From Liopterus haemorrhoidalis (Eukaryota > Arthropoda > Insecta > Coleoptera > Dytiscidae), in assembly GCA_963971575.1 (NCBI GenBank), contig OZ020611.1:181352071-181416070 (forward strand): a DNA stretch of 64,000 nt. Direction: 5' to 3'. The translations under genes were made by a program, and so were the position numbers. Each line of letters opens with the position of its first letter. Position 1 is the first letter of the stretch. This document shows positions 10,728 to 21,129 of this stretch, piece after piece. The notes beneath the pieces were generated by a model that saw only the letters and a list, made by a program, of their open reading frames with translations, searched no databases and was not told the DNA's origin.

Positions 10728-10848
10728 AATCATGCTAAAAATAGTCAAAACATTATGTAAGGCCTCAGTTCGTGGAAATCCATCGAAATCTCGAAATGTC
10801 AAAATCGGTATGATCACAATACCTTCCTTATAGATGTTGGCGATCGGT
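10455..10848 (-). mobile_element. HINE-1 copy a (DINE-1-like non-autonomous Helentron)
   Basis: In canonical orientation (minus strand) it starts ACCGATCGCC and holds a GTCT/GTCG microsatellite (plus-strand GACA near 10677-10727). It ends with a subterminal inverted repeat plus the hairpin CTGTGGTGGTCACAG and GCGG. Four other copies lie in this window. It sits directly on the poly-A of a LINE and has a central deletion relative to copy b. Confidence 0.75.
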
Positions 10849-10856
10849 AAAAGGGA

Positions 10857-11003
10857 CTGTACAGGATGGTCACTACAATATACTTTGTACTTTTTGTGAC
10901 ACTTTATTATTCTTGGCCCATATATTTTAATTTTAATTAAAACTTTAATGTACATATTAGTGTATTGTATATTTGGCTAAAAATAAATAAATAAAATAAA
11001 TAT
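10857..11003 (+). mobile_element. LINE 3' end with AAAT-repeat tail
   Basis: GATGGTCACTACAATATACT leads through an AT-rich segment to GGCTAAAAATAAATAAATAA. This is the form of CR1/jockey-like LINE 3' ends seen elsewhere in the window. No coding part remains. Confidence 0.4.
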
Positions 11004-11454
11004 CTTCAATAATAAAAAAATAAAATGTGCATGCGGTAATGTAACTTCAACCACCTGTATACTATTAATAAAATATTAATGTATAATATATGTTCAGTCT
11101 CATTGATAATTATTTTAAACAATTCTGTTCCTTATTTATTAATATTTAATGACTATATTCCTTAATGAGCTTTATCAAGGTTAGCCATATTGAATTGTAG
11201 AGACACGTGATTTTTACAAATGACGTTTGCTTTCTGCTGTCGTTTTAAGTGATTTTTAAGTGGGAAAAGTGCAAGGAGAACTTGAAAATGTGTGCCATAG
11301 TGTGGGCTTTGGCGTTTGAATACCATGGAGGCCAAAATTGGAGCGATTGGAAAGGTAGATGTAAAATTTTTTGATAATTTTATAATGCAAGCTATTGTTA
11401 TGTAAAATGTGCTTCTATATACAATCTGGAAGTTCGTACATATGTATATATATA
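11004..11454. other. Intergenic, nothing recognised
   Basis: No supported feature. A 132-codon minus-strand open frame crosses the boundary of the Tc1 element at 11455 and is treated as chance. Confidence 0.4.
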
Positions 11455-12732
11455 CAGTGAGCAAAAATTGATGACAAAAAAAGTATTTGAACAGTACGAA
11501 TGCATGTTCTAACTTTGTATATTCCTGTGTGGCAAAATGTTTCTTCTTAACAAATAACAAATATTCACATTATTTGATTGTTATATAGTTACGCAAGAAT
11601 TAAGTGTATCTCTAAAAAATGTGTCCTAAATAAAAGGATTATCCATTGGCGCTCGTGAGAACGTAATCTTACTAAAAAATCAAGCGAAAAGCTTTCGTTA
11701 AATTGCAAAAGTGTTAAATTTGAATAAGTCTACAGTGTTTTACATTGTCAAAAAGCAAAATGAGACAGGTTCTACTGAAAATAAACCTCGTACAGGACGC
11801 CCAAAGGTTCTAACTGGAAGATATTCTCGGCTTTAATTAAATAAAATCAGGAAAGATCCTTTCAGTAGGGGCCCATGCTTAGCCAAACATCTTGCTTTAG
11901 CATTTTTTTTTTTAAATTTTATGGCCTTTGCTGCTGTGGCAATTAGCCAGGACAATTTATATTTGAGAAAATTTCCATGCCTGAACGGGATTCGAACCCG
12001 AGACCTTCGCAACGCAGAGCAGATGTGTTACCACTACACTACGCCGGTCGGCTGCTTTAGCATTTAGAGTTACTGTTACACCACAAACAGTGAGAAACTA
12101 TTTACACAAAAAGTGTTTTTCAAGGGAGGATCTCCATGTAAAACCCCATTTAAATTTGTGTTATCTGTGAAATACGGAGGAGGAAACGTTCATCAAATCA
12201 AACCATCCCCAAACCAGCCCCAAACCATCATATCAAATTTGGCATAGGTTGATTGAAGATAAAATGACAGCACGAATATATATATATATCAATATTTTGC
12301 TCCATAATTTGTTTGGAAGTGCACAGAATTTTGGGCTACATGTTTCGTGTCCAATAGGACAACGATTCAAAGCATTCGGCTAAAATAACCCGAGAACGGC
12401 TCTTGTATAATGTGCCAGAGCGACTTACAACTCCTCCTCAGAGTCCGGACATTAACCCTATAGAGGATTTGTGGAATACTTTAGACTTAAATATAAGAAA
12501 AGAAAATTTTCAAATAAAACACAATTGAAAACAATACTCGTTAAAGAATGGCAAAAAATCGAGTCTGTTGTAACAAAAAAAAAAAGTTGAATCTATTCCA
12601 CGACGCCTTCAAGCGGTTATAGATACAAATGGACTATTTTCTAAATAGTAATCCAAAGTTTGAAATGAAAATCATTCAATTACAATGTAAACTTGAAGTG
12701 TTCAAATAGTTATTTTGTCATTAATGGTGCTC
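11455..12732 (+). pseudogene. Tc1 element, DD34E transposase relic, holding a SINE
   Basis: The left end TA-CAGTGAGCAAAAATTG and the inverted right end near 12690-12732 form imperfect TIRs of about 40 bp. The transposase reads, with shifts, NKSTVFYIVKKQNETGSTE and PRTGRPKVLT (helix-turn-helix and linker). The SINE interrupts it. Then come VTVTPQTVRNYLHKKCFS, DNDSKHSAKITRERLLYNVP and SPDINPIEDLWNTLD. The second Asp and the last Glu are 34 residues apart, the DD34E spacing of Tc1. Stops and frameshifts are frequent. The right terminus runs into a mariner relic at GGTGCTC. Confidence 0.8.
11906..12053 (-). mobile_element. tRNA-derived SINE, copy 2, with 12-bp TSD
   Basis: Same SINE as at 1257-1406: A box TAGTGTAGTGG and B box GGTTCGAATCC on the minus strand, with a poly-A tail seen as Ts at 11906. 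The flanking duplication GCTTTAGCATTT lies at 11894-11905 and 12054-12065. It interrupts the Tc1 transposase, so it inserted after that element. Confidence 0.95.
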
Positions 12733-13120
12733 CTTCATCAGACCAAAAAAAGGGACATCACTTGGAGCAAGGCTCGAACTGTACGGCGGGTGCTTCAGCC
12801 GCTCAAAACTCTATCAGATGACGTGGTACCAAACGTGCACGCACCGTGCGATAATTTAGTGACTCGTGGACGATGAAAAATGCTGAACCGTGCCTAATGT
12901 TCAACTCATGCGCAAGATCATCAATTCTAACACGAACGCTTTTCGTCGCAGACAGATTCGAGACCATTTTTAAAGGGATTTATCCACTCATAAATTTTTC
13001 TTTCAGCAAAACAATTCTTACCATACTGCTTCTGCATTCTGCGAATAGTCTCGCGGGTTTCGTCCCCTCAGGGTACAGTAAACGTATCACTCCTTTCATT
13101 TCTTCCTAGCCGCATACAGA
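12727..13120 (-). pseudogene. mariner transposase relic with internal deletion
   Basis: From 13110 downward the minus strand reads VIRLLYPEGTKPAETIRRMQ and KQYGKNCFAERKIYEWINPF (N-terminal helix-turn-helix). After a shift it reads IDDLAHELNIRHGSAFFIVH and VRARLVPRHLI. It then jumps to KHPPYSSSLAPSDVPFFGLM, the region of the third catalytic residue. The first two catalytic Asp are deleted. This is the SETMAR-related mariner lineage, distinct from the other mariners in the window. Confidence 0.8.
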
Positions 13121-13389
13121 CAACAAGAACAGACAACAAAGAACTTGAACATACAGACATAATAAAATGCCTAGAAATCACTTATAACAGAGCTGATCAC
13201 TGAACCAACACAGGTAACACACAAAGACACTTTGAGGTTATGTTATATTCAGGTTCAGTCAGTGCTGCCAACCATTTAAGCAGAGAAAATAAAATTTGCC
13301 CTTAACTTCCCCTCGTAGATGATGTTTGGTTCCTAGCGATTACATTCAATTATATGAGCTCCTAACTGTATATGAATAGGAAGTAGATC

Positions 13390-13587
13390 TTGTTTGACTA
13401 GAAATAAACACCAACAAAATGTAATTCATGCTAAAGGGTACTAATGTCAACAACACTCTCAGCATTCAAGGAAATAGTGTGAGAGAAGTGAATCAGTTTT
13501 ACTACCTCAGTAGCATTATTACAGAAAAAAAGAAAACTGAAAAATATATGACAAAACTGAAAACAGACAAAAATGAAAAAAGGTGAA
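13390..13587 (+). pseudogene. LINE reverse-transcriptase fragment
   Basis: One frame reads LEINTNKM, a stop, FMLKGTNVNN, then IQGNSVREVNQFYYLSSIIT. This matches the segment just after the YADD motif in RTE/jockey-like RTs (usual form 'V..F.YLGS.I'). No other part of the element is present. Confidence 0.6.
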
Positions 13588-14943
13588 GAATGATAAAGCC
13601 AAGAGCCATAGTTTCCTGAAATGCCGTTATATTATTATAATTACTATCGATAAGTGAATATCTTCATCTAGCTTTTATAATTAATGCCAAAGTGCTGGGT
13701 TTTGCCCTTTTTCCCGGCGTAACTAATTGTGTGTGGTAACATAGTATTAAACACTATTGTTAAAAAATAATAAAATATTTATACTTGAATACATAGAAAT
13801 ACAATTAGGCATATGTATAACCACTATGTAATTTTATTTTTTAAATTTGTACTTTAGTTGCCTGGCAATAAAATATTTTATATATATATATATAATTAAT
13901 GCTTTTTAGCAGTCTTTATCTTATATCTTTATGTTTGTCTAAACATGTAAAGATGTTTTTGAAGCGTCCTTGATGTACATCTAGTTATTTTAGTTTTAGC
14001 CTAATTACTTTTGGCTCTAATAATTATAAATTCTATTAGAAAGACAAAATTCACGACCAGTGTCACAGTTCATTAATAAGTGTTTGTCTTGTTAATCCTT
14101 CATCTAAAGGTAATTAGGTGTTGAGAAGGTCTGTACAGGGAGTAGTTCTGCTAGTTGTCAAGTGATAGTATGCTGCTTCTCCTTCTACCAAGATTCTCGA
14201 TTCCTTTTTAAGTATTTATGTGGCTACGCAGCCACCCGATGTTGAAAATGTTCATTTCTAACGTCGTTACCACGGAGAAAACGATCTTGTTAGATGGTCT
14301 GCTGCATTGCATTGCTTACAAAAATAAAAATAAACATTCTCCAACACATTTTTATCTGATTTCATCGTGATGGAAAAAAATCTTAATTATCTTTTCTCGT
14401 TATTGTGGAAATATTTGAAATGATTTTTATTTATATTTGAGTTTATATTTATGTATAAAAATGCTCACAGCAAATCTCGGCTCTTTTAAATTATATTCAC
14501 AAAACAAATTCAGTAAAGCTCCAGTAATTCGACGGTTTAGGTCCTCTACCCAGTCAAAAAGGCACTGCAAACAAGTGTGACAATACATCATATAGAACGA
14601 GCATAATATACTATTTTTAATACTTTGGATCACTTATTTTGTATGTTTATAAAAGAAATGAAAAAAAGAAAGTTTTTAAAATTTCATTTATAAAAATATC
14701 GGAATACAATCTAGGTATTTTTGTGATATGTGGTCACCCTAGTAACAATGTATAATAAAACAATTTCTATGATAACACGACACAACAGTAATTTCACAGA
14801 TGCAAAACAACAAACTTTCGTTTTGAACGATCTTAATAAAAATATTATAACATAATTATCTGACTTGGAAATACTTACAAATTGTATCAAATAAACATTC
14901 GCACGCCGTAGTACTGCCAATCTCTCAAAATAAAAAGACACCA
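13588..14943. other. Intergenic; one short TA microsatellite
   Basis: AT-rich with a (TA)n run at about 13878-13896. Small open frames, such as 14427-14633, show no recognisable motif. Confidence 0.4.
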
Positions 14944-14982
14944 AAAACAGTTTAACAATATCTTCTACTGTTAAACTGTTTT
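14944..14982. repeat. Perfect 14-bp hairpin
   Basis: AAAACAGTTTAACA at 14944-14957 pairs with TGTTAAACTGTTTT at 14969-14982 around an 11-nt loop. Could be a MITE core or chance in AT-rich DNA. Confidence 0.7.
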
Positions 14983-15073
14983 CAGTGTAACAATGATATT
15001 ATTGTGAACGCAAACTATAAAAATATTATTTTGTATTGCCCTATTATTGCCTTTGCTAATAACACTCTTACTG

Positions 15074-15222
15074 ACTGGCGTAGTGTAGTGGTAACACACG
15101 TGCCTTGCGCTACGAAGGTCTCGAGTTCGAATCCTGTTCAGATATTGAATTTTCCCCATGAAAAACTAGAATTTTCTTGGCTAATTACATCAAGGGCCAA
15201 TATCGTGCAAAAAAAATTAAAA
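15074..15222 (+). mobile_element. tRNA-derived SINE, copy 3
   Basis: GACTGGCGTAGTGTAGTGGT holds the A box and GAGTTCGAATCCTG the B box. The body then ends CTTGGCTAATTACATCAAGG, followed by an A-rich tail at 15208-15222. It is more diverged than copy 2, and no clear TSD was found. Confidence 0.8.
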
Positions 15223-15337
15223 TCTGGGACAATGTTTACAATATCCCTCTTCAAACTCTATACAGATGGCAGCACATAACGACTACACTAAATAATTCAA
15301 GAATTGTCAGTGGCTCTAAAACAATGGTTTCTAGAAG

Positions 15338-15460
15338 CGAGCTTAACCATCTTCTAGTTTAATGACAAAACACTATCTTAGGTTAGGTTAGGTTAGTAAG
15401 TGTTTGGTTAGAAGAAGCCGAGCGAAGCGAGCTACCCATCTTCTAGTTTAATGACATAAA
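15338..15460 (+). repeat. Local duplication enclosing a TTAGG array
   Basis: CGAGCTTAACCATCTTCTAG (15338 onward) is repeated, slightly changed, about 90 bp later. Between them lies TTAGGTTAGGTTAGGTTAG (15378-15396), the common insect telomere unit. Four units are too few to call a telomere relic with certainty. Confidence 0.7.
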
Positions 15461-15587
15461 TAAAAGTTCTGCACAGTCCCACTTGTTTAGATTCTCTGTA
15501 TATTAAACAAATGACATGTGTTTGACGTATGCGCAAGTGTGAAGTGGGATGTTGTAAACACTCAAAATCTCACACCAAAATCTGTAT

Positions 15588-15750
15588 AATGTTTTCACTT
15601 TTGTAAAAACAAACTGGTAAGAGGATATTTTGATTTCAATAGTTTGCACCTTTGAAATTGTATGTCATGTTCGTATTACAAATATAATAAAAAATGTCAC
15701 ATTATTAATATGTCATATATTTTGACAAGCCATGTTAATAAATTATATCT
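15588..15750. mobile_element. Partial copy of the 714-964 MITE
   Basis: TTTTCACTTTTGTAA, then AACAAACT and TTTCAATAGTTTGCACCTTT, match the left half of the MITE at 714-964. The right terminus is absent; the foldback element at 15751 follows directly. Confidence 0.6.
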
Positions 15751-16475
15751 TATAGGCTATCCAAACATTTAAACGGAACTAAATGGATTTTTTGTTCTTG
15801 TAAGTTGTCACGAGCTGACTTTTTACCGATTGAAGTTAGGTTTTTGTAAACAAAGTGATCTAAAGCCTCATTTAAACGTTAAAAGTTACTAGTTTTCAAA
15901 ATCGAGTTCCGCTTAAATCAAAGAAATACGGTATAGTTCCGCGCTAAGTTAAGAAATTACGCTATTTCATTTTGTAATACAATACTATACTATGGTGATT
16001 GTTGTGTTGTAAATGGACTTTTATGGAAACATGTGAACTTGTAAATCTGGCTTTTTAATTTTTGGTTTCATGAAAGTTTCATTATATTCGCTTGTTCAAT
16101 TTTCCTCTTCTTACAGTTATATATTTTATTATTTTATATATTTGTCATTAACATAAATTGACATAACTATTAATGTCAAATAATAGTCAAATATTTTGAA
16201 AAGTGCCATTTCAGAATTTCCACCCTAAAATGATGTTACAAATATACAAAATAAAAAATGAAGATTCCCTTTTTTAGATATTATATAGACTGTTTCTTTG
16301 GTTTGAACGGAACTAGATTTTAAATTCTAAAAGTAGTAACTTTTACTGATTAAGTAAGGCTTTTGATCATTTTTTGTACAAAAAGTCCACTTCAATCGTT
16401 AAAAAAAGAGCTCATGATGACTTAGTAAAAAGAACATTCCAGTTAATTCCGCTTAAACGTTTGGAATAGCCTATA
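15751..16475. mobile_element. Foldback element with ~170-bp inverted arms
   Basis: TATAGGCTATCCAAAC at the left is mirrored by GTTTGGAATAGCCTATA at the right. The inverted similarity continues inward for roughly 170 bp (about 15751-15925 against 16300-16475). Shared blocks include ACCGATTGAAGT/ACTTCAATCGTT and AAAAGTTACTA/TAGTAACTTTT. The interior is non-coding. TATA at both ends suggests a TA target. Confidence 0.75.
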
Positions 16476-16789
16476 TACCTATTCAAACAATTAGTTATTT
16501 ACAAAAAAAATAATGTTAGTTTTTTTCTTGCTATAAAATTTATGTACATTAAGTACTTTAAAACTTGGAGATTGACTAAAGTGAAAAAGCCGCTGCCAGT
16601 GATATGCAGCTGTAGAAGGAAAGTATTTCAGAGGTGATAATTTAAATGTGAAATAATTATTGGTTGCCTCAGCTACTAGGCTATTGGCCAGCAGGTTACA
16701 TTATAGTTTACATGGATAATATGTATTTATATATATTTGTAGAAATATGTGTTATTTAAAGTTTTTGATGCGATATCCTTAAGGTATTG

Positions 16790-17430
16790 GACGACTCTGG
16801 CTTCTATGTTGGTGTTGTTGGCTAGAAGGTCCTTTAGGGTTGCTGGTTGGAAGCTGTTTGCTCTTTGTATTTGGTAATCTTGGCAGAAGGATGTGTTCCA
16901 CGGTTAGGCGAGTGCTGCATGTACTGCTATGTGGCAGGTCGGTTCTTTGGAATATATGTACGTGGCTGTACTTGGGGTGCCCAAGTTTCTTGTTAGGATC
17001 ACTTGCTCCCTTCTATTTTGTACGGGAGGCCCATTTACCTACACTATCTTTTATTTTGTGTATGTGGTTATTTTTGGTATTTTGCCATGATATTTTCCAT
17101 TATTTTCTTCGAGTTTTCTTCTGATGTAACTCTTTAGGTCATAACTTGGTATGGGTATATCCATTATTTCTTTATTTATGGCTTCTTTAACTATATGGTC
17201 AATTTGCTCATTGCTTTCGATTCCTATATGTGAAGATATCCACATAAGGATGTCTCTTGTCCTTGTGAATGGATTTTTGCATCATATCCTTAATTTTCGC
17301 AGCGACAGGATTGGTGGTATGATCTTGTTGGACGGATTGGATTACACTCAGCCAGTCACAGTGTATGATATATGTACCCCTGCTTTCAGTGTTATTTTTA
17401 TTTCTTCTGCTGCCTTTATAAGACAAAAAG
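16790..17430 (-). pseudogene. LINE RNase H and zinc-knuckle remnant
   Basis: Minus-strand frames read IIHCDWLSVIQSVQ (where jockey/I-type RNase H has DS.SAL..I) and MWISSHIGIESNEQIDHIVK (HVGI.GNE.AD). C-terminal REQVILTRNLG and LTVEHILLPRL blocks follow, with the knuckle cysteines partly lost (CSTR). Several frameshifts. Related in layout to 5326-6693 but much older. Confidence 0.7.
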
Positions 17431-18189
17431 AGGAAATGCTCATGATGTCGGGTAGGTGGAAAATAATTTATTATTAATAAATTTTATTATGTTAGCTTGT
17501 GATTTTTTTTTTAATCTTATCTCGCATATGAATTGTAAACAAAAAACGAGCCTGGTAAATCAATCTTTAATCGGAAAAATTTAAAAGTGGTACACGGATA
17601 TTTTCATTTGTCAGTTAAATTTTAAAAATTTGTAGTTAATGGTTATTTATAGTAATTATAGCATTATTGAGTAATTATGTCAAGTTTTCCATTAAATATT
17701 TTAATGAAGTTTGCTGATATTGTTTATGATTGAAAGTAATCTCCTGTCAAATTGTCATAGAGAATAGGTCAAAGTAAAAAGACAAGTAATCAATAATGAG
17801 CTTGAAACTTTCACATACAAAAAATGTGACGTTGTAACAAAACAATGTTAACAAAGGATTACTTAATGAATTTGAATGAACTTGACACGCATTTGAAACT
17901 TTGATCCTTAGGATCAACTTAGACACTTGCATCGTTCCCATTTCATCTTATATTGTTATAAGAAACAAGGTTATAATAGCATTAATGTTTTCCAACAAAT
18001 TTAGATCAACTAAATTCAACTAACTTCATTAAAAATTCGGATTGTTAGTTCAGTTTACTGTGCTAAATTAATGAATTAAACAAACAGAAATGGTTGCTTC
18101 TCTAACGATTCAAATAGAGAAAATAATGTAGAATAGTTAAATAACATCTTTAAATCTCCTGGAAGAATTATTCAATTGTATGAGACTAA
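17431..18189. other. Intergenic, nothing recognised
   Basis: AT-rich. The part near 18189 may hold the 3' end of the mariner described next, but no TIR was seen. Confidence 0.35.
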
Positions 18190-19342
18190 AATATACGGTA
18201 GAACACAAATAGCACAGTGGTTAAAACATTTAATAGCTAAATTCAGCGACGAAAGAATGGTCTGTATTTTGAGCCAATACATTTAGCAACCCAATATTCG
18301 GCTTCTCCGTAGTTATGGAAATTTGCATCTTCCAAAGCGTGTTACATTGATCAGAACAAATATTAGTCGCTTAAGGCCAGGCCAGGTCCGGAAAATATTC
18401 TGGGTGCGGGAAAACCTCCCATTCAAGCCCAGTATTTGTTTCATGGCTGGAGCAACTTTCCGCCGATGTGATGCAATTGATGGTCGTTTTCGCATCAAAT
18501 TATCATACAAACGCTCTATTTGTTGTCAGTAACGTGATTGTTTCCTTTGATTTTAACAGCTTATTATATACGGCACCCTCAATATCTACCAAACAGAGAC
18601 CATTGCTTTGTGACCGTGGATGTTTCGCTTTGGTGACGATGTTGATGGTTGACCAGGATCAACCCATGATTTCTTACATTTTGGATTGTTGAAATATATC
18701 CATTTTTCAACACCGGTCACGAAATGGCACAAGAATCTCTTCTTTATATGCCTTGTAAACAAAGATTTTTTTTTTTTTTTTATTATTATTTTATTTTATT
18801 TTTTTATTTTTACTGTATAGGATACACAACAAAATATTCCCAGGAATGAGTTATTCCAATTACAGTGTTACATCTTATGTCTATACAAAATTGATAATAT
18901 AAGTTTACAACATATTTACACAATAAACAATAATACAGTAATAATAACAATAATAGTATTCATGGTAACTGTATCAGTGATAATTCATAAATTATGAAAG
19001 AACCCAATCAACAACAAAATATGTCTATATCAGCAGCATATTCATTAAGCGTCCTACAAATTCTTATCATGTGAGAATTCATTTTTGAGTTGGTAAGGCA
19101 AGCTGAAGTATGGAACAAGATGGGATTTCTAACCTGATGTTGATAAATATTGTAACTTATATAACTGAGCAACTCGTGTGCATCAAAGTTATTATTAACA
19201 ATTTTGAAACCAATCACAGCATCATTCAAAAGTCGTCTGTTAACCAAACAAGTCATATTATAGAAATCTAAGTTAAATTGATAAGATTCATAATAATTTA
19301 TTTTTGTTTTACTCTGTCATTTAGATAATTAATATATTTTTT

Positions 19343-20000
19343 ACCGACCGTCAACATATATAAGGGAAGTATTGTGTTCATACCGATTTTGACATTTCGA
19401 GTTTTCGATGGATCTCCACGAATTGAGGTCCCTATATAATGTTTTGACTCTTTTTAGCATGATGTCTGTCGGTCTGTCTGTCCGTCCGCCCGTCCGTCCG
19501 TTCGTCCGTCCGTCTGTCTGTCTGTCCGTCTGTCTCTGTCCGTCTGTCCGTCTGTGTGTACACGTGCAGAGCAAATTCGGCTAAGGATTTTTATGAAACT
19601 GCATATTTAAGCTTTTGACATCAATGACACAAGTTGATCAACTTTTGGTAAAAATCGGTTGACTAGAAATGGGAGTCTACTCGTGTCGATTTTAAGATTT
19701 TTGCGAATATTTAGCAACAGAAAAATATTTCGAAAAAATTTATTGAACAAAAGTTGCTATGAATTCAATAAATTTTATTTGAGACGTTTTTTGATAAAAC
19801 AAAAAAATCGAAAAATTTTGGTAAAATTTTTAAAAAATTTTGTCTCATTTTTTTTATACTTATATGTAACGTTTCCATGGTCATAATAAATAATATCTCT
19901 GTTAGAAAATATTAGGCCAAGTTATTTCTACTCTGCTGCTAGAATGTATTTTATACAAGTACTTTATGATGGCGGTCGGTCCTGTGGTGGCCACAGCTGA
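19343..20000 (+). mobile_element. HINE-1 copy b, the fullest copy
   Basis: The 5' end is ACCGACCGTCAACATATATA. A GTCY microsatellite follows at 19467-19552. The 3' end has the subterminal GGCGGTCGGT, complementary to the 5' ACCGACCGTC, then the hairpin CTGTGGTGGCCACAG and CTGA. It lies between T runs, with no other duplication. These are the diagnostic features reported for DINE-1/HINE elements mobilised by Helentrons. No protein coded. Confidence 0.85.
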
Positions 20001-20071
20001 TTTTTTTTTGGTATCTTTTCTAATGATCCAATGTATGTATGTTTCATACTGAGGGTTCCAAATACAACTAG

Positions 20072-21129
20072 CACTGGCGCAGCCAAGGGAGGGCCGACGG
20101 GCCTGGGCCCCTCCCAGGACCAACAGATTACTCGGCGCTCTCCGGATAGTTGAAGATAGAATTTGTTAACCACAACTAGTGGCGAGGGGCCTGGGTCCCT
20201 CCCAGGACCAGTAGATTACACGGCGCTGCCCGGGACGTTGAAGATAAAATTTAACCACAACAGTAGTTAATTTTTCAATTACTTCATTGTAAACAATATT
20301 GGCATTTTCTTTTTTTTTTTCGTGTAGATAAACATTTTTTTAAAAGTGGCATAATTATTGTTCAAGTGAAAATACATCACTTTCCAAATATGCTCCAAGG
20401 AATTATATGAACATCGACTAAAATATTCGCCCAGTCAAATGATAAAACTGTTTTAAACAACTAATTACTCGATTCAGATAAGATAAAGTGGAAATCTGAC
20501 TTCGGTATAACCTTCAGAATGTAATTTTAAAATGACACCTCAAACGTGAAACAGAGTAAAAATAGTAGACATATAATAAAGAGAGTAGTTTTGGAGACAA
20601 TAGCGGTATTTGGTTTTATTTTGTAGATAAATGTGAATATCAATATTTTTGAAATTATAACGTTTTACACACAAAAAGGACTGATATAAGTTGTACGGAA
20701 CAACAGTGGCGTATTCTGATGGAGGGGGGGACACAAGCCCCTCTGAAGGTCCAATGAAATGAAAATTTAACAATTTTATCATAACCGTACAGCAAAATAA
20801 CTTATGTATTTTACAATAATAATAAGCTATATTTTATTATGATTAGTGTAATTAACAGAAAATGCACATTTACATGTTATTTTTAGGTTTTCGTAGGTAT
20901 AATCAAGAAATCCTTATTCCGTCACATTTCTTGACATTTTTTTATAAACAGAAAAGGGGAAGAGAGTATATTTTACATTTTTAAATATATTTTTCCCCTA
21001 CATTAGCTCAAGTGATTTTGATTACCGCTTCAGGGGCCATAAAAAATAAGGTTCTGGGCCGTATGCAGCCCGCGTGCCTTCGAAATTTGATTTGGCCCTC
21101 CCCAAGACAAAATCCTGGCTGCGCCACTG
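20072..21129. mobile_element. hAT-type non-autonomous element, 8-bp TSD
   Basis: The termini CACTGGCGCAGCCA and TGGCTGCGCCACTG are inverted. ACAACTAG is duplicated at 20064-20071 and 21130-21137. The interior has no transposase frame. It does contain an imperfect tandem duplication of about 88 bp (about 20098-20270, units starting GGCCTGGG) and a second CAGTGGCG-like motif at 20704. The 8-bp TSD identifies the hAT superfamily. Confidence 0.9.

Noticed and set aside
11162..11560. 132-codon open frame on the minus strand
   Set aside because: It crosses the left end of the Tc1 element at 11455, has no recognisable motif, and its composition is that of AT-rich noncoding DNA.
15378..15396. True telomere
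   Set aside because: Only four TTAGG units, interstitial and surrounded by unique and SINE sequence.
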